From positions 17,284,885 to 17,348,884 of the forward strand of contig NC_092029.1 in NCBI RefSeq assembly GCF_042242105.1: DNA of 64,000 nt. The letters run 5' to 3'. The notes below the pieces were generated by a model, which saw only the letters and a list, made by a program, of their open reading frames with translations, searched no databases and was not told where the DNA came from. This stretch comes from Pempheris klunzingeri. Lineage: Eukaryota; Chordata; Actinopteri; Acropomatiformes; Pempheridae. This document shows, one piece after another, positions 52,206-64,000 of this stretch (position 1 is its first letter; each line of letters opens with the position of its first letter). The translations under genes were made by a program, and so were the position numbers.

Positions 52206-54420
52206 TGCAACAGTTACAAGACAGTGGTGCTAGTAATTTAAGTAATGAGTTGAGTGCTATAGGTTAAAAAGCATATATAGTGTGATAAATATTCACAACT
52301 ACCAACATAAAAAGACTAAATGGTGTTGTCATGAGAGATGACGTGAAAGTGTTTGATGAGATATTTCCACCAAAGTGTTAAGTTCACATTCACACCAACA
52401 GCATGACCAAAAAGAGAAAAACAGATGCAGCCATCACCCCATACAAAACAGATGGTACGGAGTCAAAAGGTTCACAGATGTTCTTGAAACAAAGAACAGG
52501 TTCATTTACTATTTTTATTATTATCTCCCCATGTGTTAATTGTATCCCTGCTCCGTCTCTTCCACAGTTAAGCGATCCTTGTTAAACCTATAAATCATGT
52601 CTTAACACAGAAATCCTCCCAGATCAGAGTGCATTCCTGTATTTTTCTGCATGGGGCCCAGAGGGTTCATCTCGCTCTCTCACAAACAGTCAGCTCTCAA
52701 ATGTCTGCACCGTTCTGGCAGTGATATTTATCCATCTACTAAGTCTCTGTTTACCTGTCAGACAAGTAAACCAGATACCTTGTAGTTTTTTTGTTTTTTT
52801 TAAAGAAATGTATTTTTATGTTTTAGCCTTCAATCAACAGTGGATTGTTGAAATGTGACAGGAAACAGGGGAAGGCAGAGAGGAGGACTAACATGCAACT
52901 GGGGACTGAGCAACGCTACAGTATCTGGTATGCATGCTGATCACCAGGATGTCCCACCCATGTATTCTTACTGCTTTCCTCAAAAGTCAAGATGCATTTT
53001 GTTCTACATAAGAGCTAAAACAAGTTATCAGTTAATCGATTTTTGTTGACTGAAGTTATTTTTAGAGCAAAAGTGCCAAACATTCCTTATATCAAAAGCT
53101 CCACAACAGTTACTAAATGAACATTGTGGTGAGATTGTTTTGTCAGCTGCTTCTTACATGGCCAGCAAAGACCTTTCTATCTCAACATATCTTAAGGTTT
53201 TGAACTGCTCAGCATACAAAACAGGCTATTTAATTACAAGTCAAATCATTTCAGTAATTTGCTGGCCATGAGTGGCTGACCATCCTCCAGCGATTCTCTA
53301 AAAATTTCCATTTAGGCTGCTTAATGGTTGCCATACACCATTTTCCTCTTTGTAGAAAAAAAACATTATTATTACATTCTTGATATTTTGGGTACATCCC
53401 CACTGATGCTGTCCTCTCTGAGAATGACTCATAGAAGGTTACACCATGAGCACCCGAGCCAAGGTGGTTTTCAGCACACATATAGGTAATTTTCTGAGGA
53501 GACTGACAAATAATGCACAAGCCTACAGACTCATTCAGTCAGGTTTTTAGGGGGCGGGGGTCCTCCAGTGTCAGAGGGATAACGGGATGTGCTGAATTCC
53601 CCATGTGGCTCAGCAATTCCTCTTTCTGGCCAGTCAAGCCTACATCAGCACTAATACACAACGTTGAACGGCTCACATGTTTTAAAGGGAAAGTTTGGTA
53701 GTTTTAATAGTAAACACCCAGATTACCTGGAAACAGCCATGTTTGCTCACATAAATCTCCTGACCTCCTTTTGGTGACATTGACTACCTGCAGGTCATAG
53801 TGTGTTCTTCACTTATTTCACCAGGGGGTGCTGTTGTGCAGTGGTCAATTTGCTAAATAAGGCTGTTACGCTTAGTTTTGCATTTTGCCCCTTTGTCCTC
53901 TATTTAAACCCAGTTTAAGAACTGGTGGGATACTATTTTAATAATCTGACCGATGTTTAATACCATTCAATAGCATTCACTGGGTCCAGTTAGGAGTCAG
54001 GAGTAAATTGTGCTGTAAATCATGATGTGTGGTTAGACTTTCGCAGACAAACCTATAAATTATAAATCGAAAATTGTTTGTTAATTGTACAGGAGGTTGT
54101 TTTTGTCATAGTGTGCCTTTCGTCCCTCGAGATTTAGAAATATAAAGACAGACACAAATCCAGATCCAATACAAAACTTAAACCCAAACAGTGCTTTGAA
54201 AATATAAAGTTTTCACCCAACAAATCCATTTTAAAGTATTCAGCCAAAATATGCAACATCACTTGTATTTTATCACATCACCCGGTTATTGTTACTATTA
54301 TACAATGACTGTACAGCTTATGATGCTTCGTGAGCACCAGTACAGTTTTTTTTCAAACTGTCTTCTGTCTTTTTGTGTAATTATCAGAATGGAGAAGAGG
54401 GTCATTCTCAAAGATTAAAA

Positions 54421-54457
<37 letters not shown>

Positions 54458-54661
54458 TAAATGTCTCCTATAGCGGGAGCATCAACAGTGTAAATTGATT
54501 ATAACCATAAAGACCAAGTGGTCAAACAGTGTGACCGGTTGAGGAGTTGGTGGCAGTCTTGGACAAGAATCCGCGCTACAGTTAGACGAACTCCATTTCC
54601 CATGCTCCTTTGGTCCGCTCCGCAGTGATGTGGGGTGTGGTGGTTAAATGACTGAATGCGA

Positions 54662-54703
54662 GTGTGTGTATGTGTGTGTGTGTGTGTGTGTGTAAGTCTC
54701 CCA

Positions 54704-54753
<50 letters not shown>
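54662..54753. repeat. Interrupted (TG)n microsatellite upstream of kif3c
   Basis: Two TG tracts flank AAGTCTCCCAGTGCG. It lies about 540-630 bp before the kif3c start, in or near the promoter. ORFs reading it as HTHTHT or VCVCVC are artefacts. Confidence 0.9.
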
Positions 54754-54754
<1 letters not shown>

Positions 54755-54770
54755 ACGTACAGGAGGGGGG

Positions 54771-55291
54771 ATCTGTCTCTCCGCACAGACCGAGACCCGC
54801 AAATCCACCTCGGAGCATCAGTGATCGGAGGACGGGAGGATGCGGACAGCGGTCTGGAGCGGGTCTACCGGGCGTGTTAAATCAGGACGACATGAGTGTG
54901 ATATCTGAACGTTTTCATTGTTGGATCTTCCTTCACCGAGTGAATCTGGACGTGTAGCGGACTGCAATGGAGCGTCGATCCAACGCGTGAGAGCCGCTGA
55001 CCGTCTGTCTGTTCGTTAGCTGATATTACAGACAATACGGAGAGGAAAGTAGCCATTAGACATAGTGGCATTCCATCATTTATGGTGGTGATTGTGTAAT
55101 TAGGTACTGTAGCTATTTTCCTTTATGATATGATCAAGGAGCCATACTGAATTTGTTATTAATGGTTGAAAAATTAATGGTTGCACAGTTCACAGACGAC
55201 GGGAGGCTGATTAAAGGCATCATATCGTTTTTTTCATTTACATCGTATTAATTGCCCTTTTGTTGTCCACAACAAGAAACAGAAGCCAGTC
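54771..55291 (+). promoter_or_regulatory. Probable promoter and leader of kif3c
   Basis: GC-richer sequence from about 54,770 to 55,010 is followed by AT-rich sequence up to the ATG at 55292. A leader intron is possible but no splice pair can be fixed. Confidence 0.4.
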
Positions 55292-56695
55292 ATGTCAAAG
55301 AATAAAAGCAGTGAGTCGGTGAAGGTGGTGGTTCGCTGCCGGCCTCTGAACCGGAAAGAGGAGTCCAGTGGGCCTCCAGGGGGCATCGTGCAGATGGACC
55401 TGCGGCTCGGACAGGTGATCCTCAGAAACCCCCGTGCACCAGCCAGCGAGCCCCAGAAAACGTTCACTTTCGATGCCGTTTACGATGCAAACTCCAAACA
55501 GCGAGACCTTTACGATGAGAGCGTGCGGCCGCTCATTGATTCAGTGCTTGCAGGGTTCAATGGCACTATATTTGCATACGGGCAGACCGGAACAGGGAAG
55601 ACGTACACCATGCAGGGGGCGTGGATGGACCCAGAGAAACGGGGTGTGATCCCCAACTCTTTCGACCACATCTTCACACACATCTCCCGCTCCCAGTCCG
55701 ATAAGCAGTACCTAGTGCGGGCGTCCTACCTCGAGATCTATCTGGAGGAGGTTCGGGATCTCCTCGATCCCAACCACGGCAGCGCCAGAGCCTTGGAGCT
55801 CCGGGAGAGTCCGGACAGAGGGGTGTATGTGCGCGACCTCACTTCGTGTGTTTGCAAGAGCATCAAGGAAATTGAGGAGGTGATGAATGTGGGCAATCAG
55901 GCGAGGGCGGTTGGGGCGACAGACATGAACGAGCACTCGTCCAGGTCCCATGCCTTGTTCCTGATCACCGTGGAGTGCAGCCAGCCTGGGCCAGATGGGA
56001 GGAAACACATCCGGGTTGGTCGCCTCAACCTAGTGGATCTGGCTGGCAGCGAGCGCCAAGCCAAGACAGGCGTTCAGGGCGAGCGCCTGAAGGAGGCCGC
56101 CAAGATCAACCTTTCCTTGTCAGCGCTGGGGAACGTGATCTCGGCGCTGGCCGATGGCCGCAGCAGCCATGTGCCGTACCGGGACTCCAAGCTGACTAGA
56201 CTGTTGCAGGATTCTTTGGGCGGGAATGCAAAGACAGTCATGGTCGCCACCTTAGGCCCGGCCCCCCAGCACTACGACGAGACCCTCACCACCCTCCGTT
56301 ACGCCAACCGGGCCAAGAACATTCAGAACCAGCCCAGAGTCAACGAGGATCCCAAGGATGCTCTCCTGCGCGAGTTTCAGAACGAGATCGCTCGCCTCAG
56401 GGCCCAGCTCAGCTGCAGGAAGTGGAGGAGCAAACAGAAGAAGGAGCAGGTGGACGGTGAGGGCTGGGAGAGGAACGGGGATGAAGAGACAGACGGTGAG
56501 GAGGAGGTGGAGAAGGAGGCGGAGGAGTATGTGAAGCTGGAGGAGCAGCGGCTGGAGAGGGAGAAGGAGGCCATCAGAGAAGACCAATTCCTGTTGGCTG
56601 AGGAGAAGCAGAGGCTCCTGGGAGAGAAAGAGAGGATGATGGGAGATCTGAGGAAGGAGCAAGAAGCCACGGAGCAACTGACCGCCAAGTACAAA
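55292..56695 (+). CDS. kif3c: Kinesin-2 motor subunit KIF3C, first coding exon (5' part)
   Basis: One exon encodes residues 1-468, ending at the GTGAGT donor at 56696; the rest of the coiled coil and tail lies right of the window. The protein is a plus-end microtubule motor subunit that pairs with KIF3A and is linked to neuronal transport. Visible: [12 protein letters not shown] near the start, P-loop GQTGTGKT (97-104), switch I NEHSSRSH (213-220), switch II DLAGSE (249-254), neck [15 protein letters not shown], an acidic stretch (about 400-430) and coiled coil. It looks partly like KIF3B in sequence, but VATLGPA, the single large motor exon and the rab10 neighbour favour KIF3C. The motor lacks the Gly/Ser-rich loop-11 insert of mammalian KIF3[16 protein letters not shown] is KIF3B-like. 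Confidence 0.88.
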
Positions 56696-59118
56696 GTGAG
56701 TCTGTAGCTTCATTCATTCATTCATTCTTGTCAAAAATAGACAAACTACAAAATATAAATGGATTCAAAGGTCACAAAAACACAGTTTAAGACAAAACAA
56801 ATAAACATGCAGGACAAACACACCACCACTGCTCTAATGTGAATAATCTGAATGACACTGAAGGTCACTTAATTAGAAAAACACTAACTTCAGCTCCACG
56901 TTCTCAATGAACCAGACCCTCATGGGTTTATCTACCTTTCTTTTTCACACTCACAGTCCACACAACTCAGGAAATCAGATTAAGGACATGTGGTCTGTTG
57001 GATTATCTTGTGTGATAATCTGGTGAGCTGTTAGCAAGGTACATTATGGACAGTAACACTGGGAGCTTCATATCTAATTATGTCTCACTTTGTGAGTGTG
57101 TTATATGGGTGCATCATAGAAATCAGATGTACAGTACAGGTGTTAGTGAAGAAAGTCTCTACATTAAAGGGGCCTTCCACCAACTGAGTCAGTACTTTTA
57201 TAAAGGTGAAGTACTTGTAGGAGACAGATTTTGAAGAAATGGTCAAAATCGATGCAGCAGGAGCTGAGATATCTCAACTTTTAGTCCTTAATCAGGTTCA
57301 GCGGTTGATCCAAACACTAGGTCCTACATTTCCCATAATGCCACTCATCCATTGTTAGCCTCCATACCCCATATTGTTGACATCATAACCCTGATGAGAA
57401 CATTTTTGCACAGAAATGAGTTTCTGTATTTATTTTAAATGAAAGTACTGATATAGAGGAAATTATATGATTGCTGCCAATAAGCTTAGCTGCTTCCACT
57501 TTAGGGTCTTGATCACCCTGTTGGCTTTTATTTTGCCAGCACCTTACCATAGCACACTATGGTCTGTAGATGTTTTACACAGCTATTCTGGGTCCAAAAA
57601 CAATCCCACTGCCTTGTTGTGCCTGAGACTCACACAACCCTGTGACAAATGCAAATGTAGGTATTATTTTATAAAACCATACATAAAGAAAGGCGTGTGT
57701 TTTAGAGTTGGTGGAAGGCTGATCGTGCAGCACAGAGTGAGATGTCTCGACCATGCTCCACATAACCTCTTTTGCTCTTCAGTCTAAACAGGTTACGTAT
57801 TAGCAAGCAAACACTAGTGAATTCAATTAACGACACAGCAGCTACACCTGCATCCTGTATCACAAAGGGGCCTGGAAACATGGAGTCATGATCCCTACAG
57901 GATCCTGACATGGACAAAAATACTGAGTGACAAATAATAAAGAGCATTTTGCTGTTCCAGGCTTTCCATTTCCCATTAAAACAGAGCTTGTTGAGTTTCA
58001 GTAGAATAGAAAGCAGAAAATACTCACAGTATAGTGTGACGTATACTGTATAATGATTCCAGGACTTATTTATAGACTTATTTATTTATAGACTAGTACC
58101 ACAGATTTCTTTTCTATTTTAGATATGTGATTATATTGTCGACATTCCGATTGGTTGAATATCGTTAGTAAACACATAACTAAGATGTGAATCACAAACA
58201 GCTGCTGCAGTTCCATCGACTGGTGCTATGTGTGTTTTTGTGCCTGCTGCCCTTCCTCCACAGTATGGACGAGTACCACTGTAGCTTAAAATGTCAGTTC
58301 TCTCTGTGGCCTATTCACACACGCAGGCAGCAATCAAAGACTGAGTCAGAGCTGCATTAATTACTTGCTCTGATTCATGGGCCATATCCAGCCAATAAGT
58401 CACCCATGCACAATGACTGAGTGACTGCAGTCTATGAGACCTTCCAGCCCACAGCGCGGACCATCAAACATGAGACACTACTGGATCGGCTTACCGAGCC
58501 TGAGGCCCCAGTGTGAGGAAATGATAGAGGGAAAAAGATATTTTCAGTGTCATGGGAACAATAGAAGGGCACGTTGAGGTTGTACAGAAAAGAAAATTCC
58601 TCACTTGTATCATCATTTTGTGTTTGGTGATGATTTGTGTACTTTAGGAGCACTTATATTTTTGTTGTTCCCATTTTTCTCTCAAACTACTAGAGCGCCT
58701 TTAACCTGAGCCTGATTGTTCAGCTGTGTAGGTGATATCAGGGAAGTGTAATAGCAGAGAGAGATTTTCCAGTTTAGAAAAGGTTACATCTATACCCATG
58801 TCTGAAAACACAGCATGCATTGTGGCTGCATTACAGTCTGGTCTGTTGAACCTGTTGTCAGTGGAATAATGGATCTGTTTCTTCCATTTATGGCCAAATG
58901 GTTAAGACTGATAGGCCTTTCAAAAAATAAGGACAAATAATATTTATATTATTGATACTGATGTACAGCATATCACAATGATGCAAAGTAATGCACTCAC
59001 ATGTAAAAGACAATTTCACATGTGTGTAAGAAAAGTAATTTACTTGATTGAAATTTGTTTGAAAACTCTGTGTATTAGTGTTAAATGTCAAATGCAAATT
59101 TGTGGCCTCTGATATACT

Positions 59119-59394
59119 GGGGTGGCTGTGGCTCAGAGGTAGAGTCGTCCAAAAATCGGAAGGTTGGCTGTTCGATGCCCAGCTCCTCTGAGTCAGCATG
59201 TCGAAGTGTCCTTGGGCAAGACACCGAACCCCAACTTGTTCCTGAAATATAGCTTCAGTGTGTGAAAGAATAGTCTCCTCCAACTCCTGTATGAATGATG
59301 GGTGAATGGGTGAGTGAGGATGTAATGTAAAAGTGCTTTGACTTGTCGAAATGACTAGAAAGGTGCTGTACAAATACAGACAGACCATTTACCA
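59119..59394 (+). mobile_element. tRNA-derived SINE
   Basis: The head has pol III internal promoter boxes: A-box-like TGGCTCAGAGGTAG (59129-59142) and B-box-like GTTCGATGC (59170-59178). The body 'CATGTCGAAGTGTCCTTGGG', 'AAGACACCGAACCCCAAC' and the end 'GGTGCTGTACAAATACAG' plus CCATTTACCAT match a SINE widespread in teleosts. Short ATACTG words flank both ends and may be the target duplication. Confidence 0.88.
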
Positions 59395-61269
59395 TACTGA
59401 ATGTATACATTCTAGTCTGGTTCTGGTTCTACTGAATTCTGCTCAGTAGCAACACTTCCATTATCTTCCAGTGTGGCATTACATTTTTGCCATTTGACCA
59501 ATAATCATTTGGAATGAGCGAAAGGGTGCTACAAAATTTGCATCTAGAAATGCAAAGTATAGTGTAAGCTGTTTTTTGATAGTGCTGCGTGTTTGATAGG
59601 GACTTTTCCTTTATTTCAATACATCTCCTTCATTAAGTGTACTTATGTAAAGGATTCATTAGGTTTGGAACAGATTTTAGGTTGTCTTGTTTGGGTTATA
59701 TATTTTATTTTCTGTCTGTCTTTTGTTCTCATTTGTTCTATGAATGCTTAGACTAGTGTGTTATGTGTGAGTTGCTTATGATGGGCACTTGGTGATGGGT
59801 TGAAAAGGGTCAGTCTTTAAGTTAAATGAACATCTGTGCGTTTTACGTACCTCTGCTTAAGATACCTTCACCCCAATAAGAACTTTTTGTGCCCAGAAAT
59901 GATTTTGCCAAGAAAACAGTGCTAAAATGTTTTAGAGGATTTAAGATATATACATGTCCAGCATAAAGTGAACTTATGGGAAGGTTTCACTTGGTTTGGA
60001 GTGAATTAGTGGAAAAAAGCCAAAATGATTGTCAATAGTTATGTATTTGTAATTTGTTTTATATAATTAATGTAACATACAGACAACAGAAAAGGTCTAA
60101 AAATCAAATATTTGCCAACCTACAGCACACTCATTTTTAGTGTTTAAGCAGCTTAAGCACTCTCTTGTTTTTGCCTCCTTTTCAGGATGTGGGAAAGTCC
60201 CGTGAGACAGAGCTAATGTATATCCTGCTTTCATGTATGCTCTTGTGTGAGGGAGCTCATATTTCTTCCTACTGCGTCCTCAACAATGTTTTGTGCTAAA
60301 CCGTTTAAAATCTGCGATCATGCAGCGTAATTCAGGCGGTCTTTGACGCTACGTGTGTTTAATGCTGACTGGGTGGCTACTGAGTGATGTCAGAACAGAG
60401 AATCAGCAAAAGTCCCCCTCCTCTGCCCCCCCGAGGAGGAAGATGATGAAGGAGAAGAAATATTTCCTGCCTTTGATGCATCAGTCTGTTGCTGTTGGTT
60501 TAGAGGGGTTTTCATGCGAGATACAAGTTAATTTGTTTGTTCCAAGATGCAAACATTTAATGTTTAAGTCTGGTGATTTTGTTCATTTTTCTTATTGTCA
60601 ACAAATCCCATTACAGACCAACTCTAAAAGAGAACTGAAGTATTTTCATTGTCACCAAAACCTGATATTTCTTATTCCTCTATGCTTATGTCTTATGCCA
60701 TAAGCTCAACTCGGCTCAACTATACCCTATATGACTACTTGCTATTGTTATCAGGTAGTTTGATTTCCACTGCAACCCATCAGTGTAGCCAGGATTCAGC
60801 TGATCGCCATAGCGACACCATGTGAAACTTCTGTCACACTGTCGTCAACACAGGAAAAAAAACAGGAACAATGAAGGCAGTAATGTGCCTTTATATACTG
60901 ATAAACCATAACCTACACTCTACCTAACCTCTCCTTGTGACCTGCCTGGGTTCACTGGGTAATTCTGGGTGATATTTTGTTTTTATGCCCATTATACCCA
61001 AATGTTGACCTGACATTGCGTCATGCCAAGATATTTCCAGGTACAAGAGAGTGAAACTTGGCAGACTGTACAAACAGAAGCTTGAATAAACAAGCAGCCA
61101 AACCACATTATCAGGAATGGAGGAAAGTAGATGATGAGATAACGCTAATGGGAGGATCATGAAGTAACTCAGTAATGCAATAACCTGCTCTGAGCCTGGT
61201 GCATTGATGGCATTGATCAGACAAGGAGGATTCTGTGGCAGCTGGTGCAATAACTGGCAAGAGGAATCA

Positions 61270-62000
61270 GTCACACGACTCAGAGACGGAATCTTAAATC
61301 AAGACAGTCTTTACTTGCAAAAGGTGAACTGGGAGGCAGTCACAAGATAAGGCAATCCAGCAAGGAGAAGCCAAAGATGAGGTCCAGGAAAACTGGCATA
61401 GACTAAAAACACTAGGAGAACAAGACAGTTGTTATCAAGACAAGGCTGGAAAAAGATGATCTGGCACTGAGAGAGCCTATTATGTGTTGTTATTGGCTAG
61501 TGTGTTAATATGCTGGTTTGTTGATACCCTGCATTTGATGTCTTAATTGTAAGGAGAAATTATTGTGCTCATCTTTATGTGATGGGTAAATTTAACCTAT
61601 ATGTGCCTTATTAGTGGCCATAAACCATAAAATATAGTATATCAGTCTGCAGTTTATTTCTTTGGCTGCATTGTATCATAATGCAATGTTTTGCTTTGAT
61701 ACCGATGTGGAGGTTTGATCGTTATGTATTAGTTATGTATGCTTACATAAAGCAATTAGGCCTACACGCTTGCAGCTAGGACTGCTTCTTTGCAGTAAGA
61801 GCCGGAGTCATTCCTCTCTTTGAGGCAAGCGCCACCCCCTCGACCCTGAAAGCCATGGTATGGTTCACACACTGAGAGAGAACACACACAATAAATACCT
61901 CGGGGAGGGAAGGATAATGAGGGGCAGGTGAAACTAATCATGGAGGGAGGAGATCACGCAGGGGGACACACACGAGTGAGAGGTGTGTCTAACATGAGAG
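61270..62000. mobile_element. Remnant of a probable retroelement, split by an insertion
   Basis: The outer parts (about 61270-61475 and 61870-62000) read as one repeat seen widely in fish ('CAAGACAGTCTTTACTTGC...CACTGAGAGAG...AATAAATACCTCGGGGAGG...CAGGTGAAACTAATCATGG'). They are separated by 394 bp flanked by the 11-bp direct repeat CACTGAGAGAG. The class (LTR element is the best guess) is not certain. Confidence 0.45.
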
Positions 62001-62649
62001 AGGAGGTGACTAGATCAAAATCAAAAAGGGAAATGATGAATGAAAGACATGAAATAGTGAAAAACATACAGTAGGAAGCAGGACAGAACAGATTCAATGG
62101 AAGATTTTTTTTAAAAACAGCTATTTAGATTTTAGATTTAGATTTTAGGGCATCTTTTAGCCAGAAATGTCAGCTATCAGTTTTTCCTGCTTTATAATTT
62201 TTGTCTTACAGTATATGATTATGAAGATTTTGGGGGTTTAGCAACAGAAGATTAACCACCAGTAAAAATAATCATGAGTTTCAAACCTAGAACAGCTGAG
62301 GTGGTGTAATCACAGAAAATTGTCTTCATCACATGATAATAGTTGATAACAGTAAGTTTCTTAAACACAGGTAGTTTTTTTGTTCCAGTATTTCCTGTTA
62401 CCCAACTTAACACGATTATAAATAGTAAATAAAGTTTTCAGCTCGTAAAAATATTTGTACAGCATGTCAACATTGTGATTCAGGCAGATCAATCAGCCAG
62501 CTCTAACTGACTCTGGCCCAGCTTTGCTTTGGTTGGCTGACACTGATACTCGCCCACCAATCAGAGAATGTGGCCCGCAGGTTCCATTTTTCCTCTCTGC
62601 TCTGATATCCAGTGAGACAGAGGTTGCTAGGCAGAGAGTCAAACGGGGA

Positions 62650-62684
62650 GAGAGAGAGAGAGAGAGAGACAGAGAGAGAGACAC
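62650..62684. repeat. (GA)n microsatellite
   Basis: GA-repeat with single interruptions in kif3c intron 1. Confidence 0.85.
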
Positions 62685-64000
62685 TGGAAACATGGTGGAA
62701 ATTATAGATAACATCAGATCGAAACAGAACCTCTTCTCCCCTTTCCTCTCCCTCTCACCCACGGAAACAGGCACACACGACAAATGGAAGTAGGTCAGGA
62801 ACCAACCTTGTGAGAGTATGTTGAGTCAGCTGGTGTTTCTGCAGGGCGCCATTAGCTAACTGGCCTCCAAGGTGCAGCGCTCCATCTGTGGATTGTGTCG
62901 TTATGACGGTGCAACTGTTAGTGTAGCTGTTGTCTCTTCTCCTGGAAGTGCCACCAGCTCTAATGCACACGGGTAAATACCTTAAATAAGGGAAGTACAT
63001 GTACACCACCTCCTTTACCTTTTTGCTCATCAACGTGCTGTCAAACCATAAATTGTAGTTGTTTCCTGATTTACTTTGTGGGTGTTTAGCAATTAAGAAA
63101 GCCAAGTGTTTCTCTCAGGGATTCATAGGAGACCAGTAATTTTCCTTCTTCAGTACATTTCAGTAACATCACAATATTTCTCGTGTGTCAGAAATTAAAT
63201 TTACACTCCAGCTTTTGCTCTGTTCACTTTGGCATCCTTTGACCTAACACATGAATAAGCGAAGTGTGTCTTTCAACAGTGTCTGTGCTCTTATGAGACA
63301 GACAGGTATCAGTGCAGTCACTGTGGAGAGCTTCATGTTGAGCAGCAGGTTCTCATGACGAGGCTGCTGTGTCCGTCCCTCGTGTGGACTTTTCTGGGTC
63401 ACAACTATAACGTCTGTACTGTCTCTGGCCATTCCACGTCAAATATCTCTTTCATTCTGTCTCTTTCCATTAAGACTTGAAATGTCTTAAAGCGATCTGA
63501 ACTTTAGACCCTGAAACATGCTTTTATCTTGTAACTTACTTACATCCAGGTCATATTCTGTCTCTCTTTGAAGTCTGAGAAGGCATTTTTTCCATCTTCT
63601 CGGAGAAACAGCACAGTAAATAGGTCAGTTTCGTGCATCTTAAATTAAAAGTCTGAAGTTACTGTTTAAAAATATCACTGTTGCAAATTTGAATCAAACT
63701 GTAGAATTTTATGCCTCATTTATTTTAACAGAAAAGCTATATTAGCACAGACATCTCTCAGGAGTGTGAATCTAAACTAATCCAATCTAAACTGAGACTG
63801 AAAATAAAAACAACTCCATGGCATGCTGCCCAGATAAAGTCTGCTTGTGGGAAACGCCAAGCTATTTCTCTCCGATTCTTTTGATCTTGTGCTTTATTTT
63901 GTAAGGAGTCTAACATAGATTATGCTGCTGCAGGGCAGACGGAGGAGGGTAACCTGGCCCGGAGCACGATCATAATTGAATCTTTCAGATGGGAAACAAA

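Larger units (their letters stand above)
51301..54770. other. Spacer between divergent rab10 and kif3c
   Basis: No gene is seen in 3.5 kb. It contains a (GT)n/(GA)n microsatellite (about 51700-51750), the deleted element at 51945-52205, a fragment of the dispersed family near 53005-53130, an (AT)n tract (54423-54454) and an interrupted (TG)n tract (54662-54753) just upstream of kif3c. Confidence 0.65.
56696..64000 (+). other. First intron of kif3c, runs off the window
   Basis: No further kif3c exon (expected to begin with an AMESKLLVGG-like stretch) was found. Content: a probable fish repeat (about 57165-57420), a tRNA-derived SINE (59119-59394), an LTR-like remnant with a nested insert (61270-62000), and a (GA)n tract (about 62650-62684). 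The remaining sequence shows nothing recognisable. Confidence 0.65.

Noticed and set aside
54499-54880. ORFs reading as HTHTHT and VCVCVC on both strands
   Set aside because: They are translations of a (TG)n microsatellite and carry no protein signal.
55292-56695. Calling the kinesin KIF3B
   Set aside because: N-terminus and loop 11 look like KIF3B, but VATLGPA, the unsplit motor exon and the rab10 neighbour favour KIF3C. A tree would settle it.
59119-59200. A tRNA gene suggested by A-box and B-box sequences
   Set aside because: No cloverleaf with acceptor stem can be drawn and the tRNA-like head continues into a known SINE body.
60180-60230. TTTTCAG acceptor-like site as the second kif3c exon
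   Set aside because: The following sequence does not encode the expected coiled coil and soon meets stops.

Overview
The window is nuclear DNA from a ray-finned (teleost) fish. Genes are split into short exons with GT-AG introns of about 0.1 to 5 kb. The encoded proteins match vertebrate families closely. The non-coding DNA holds repeat types typical of teleosts: a tRNA-headed SINE, 'superior-numbers' MITE-like elements, (AC)n microsatellites and several dispersed families seen again and again in fish. Gene names come from recognising the translated exons against remembered vertebrate proteins; no database search was run.

Layout, left to right. 305-5295 (+) holds the last eight coding exons of an ASK-family MAP kinase kinase kinase, best called map3k5, ending in its coiled coil and SAM domain. 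7228-12860 (+) is a complete lrp11 (MANSC, PKD-like, LDL-A, an extra Kunitz domain, one membrane span). 15622-20807 (-) is pcmt1, the protein isoaspartyl methyltransferase, convergent with lrp11. 21169-24823 (+) is nup43, divergent from pcmt1 across a 361-bp shared promoter. 26385-32596 (+) is complete lats1, the Hippo-pathway kinase. 36919-50582 (-) is complete rab10, convergent with lats1. 55292-56695 (+) is the large first coding exon of kif3c, divergent from rab10; its remaining exons lie past the right edge.

The exon models for lrp11, pcmt1, nup43, lats1 and rab10 were joined by hand and every intron phase closes. They give 552 (or 563), 269 (or 227), 372, 1100 and 201 residues. The gene order lrp11-pcmt1-nup43-lats1 matches human 6q25.1, and rab10-kif3c matches human 2p23. 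The join between lats1 and rab10 is therefore a boundary of two blocks that are separate in human. The genes do not form one pathway; lats1 (growth control), rab10 (vesicle traffic), kif3c (microtubule transport), nup43 (nuclear pore), pcmt1 (protein repair), lrp11 (surface receptor) and map3k5 (stress kinase) are ordinary neighbours.

No unknown multi-gene system is visible. The points most worth checking are: a Kunitz inhibitor domain inside lrp11; an apparently degenerate UBA domain in lats1; a weak-then-strong pair of start codons in pcmt1 predicting a membrane-tethered form; rab10 exon 3 bracketed by complementary TG and CA repeats; a 77-bp-arm hairpin in a map3k5 intron; a uORF-dense lrp11 leader with an ATG-TAG start-stop; and a kif3c motor without the loop-11 insert known from mammals.
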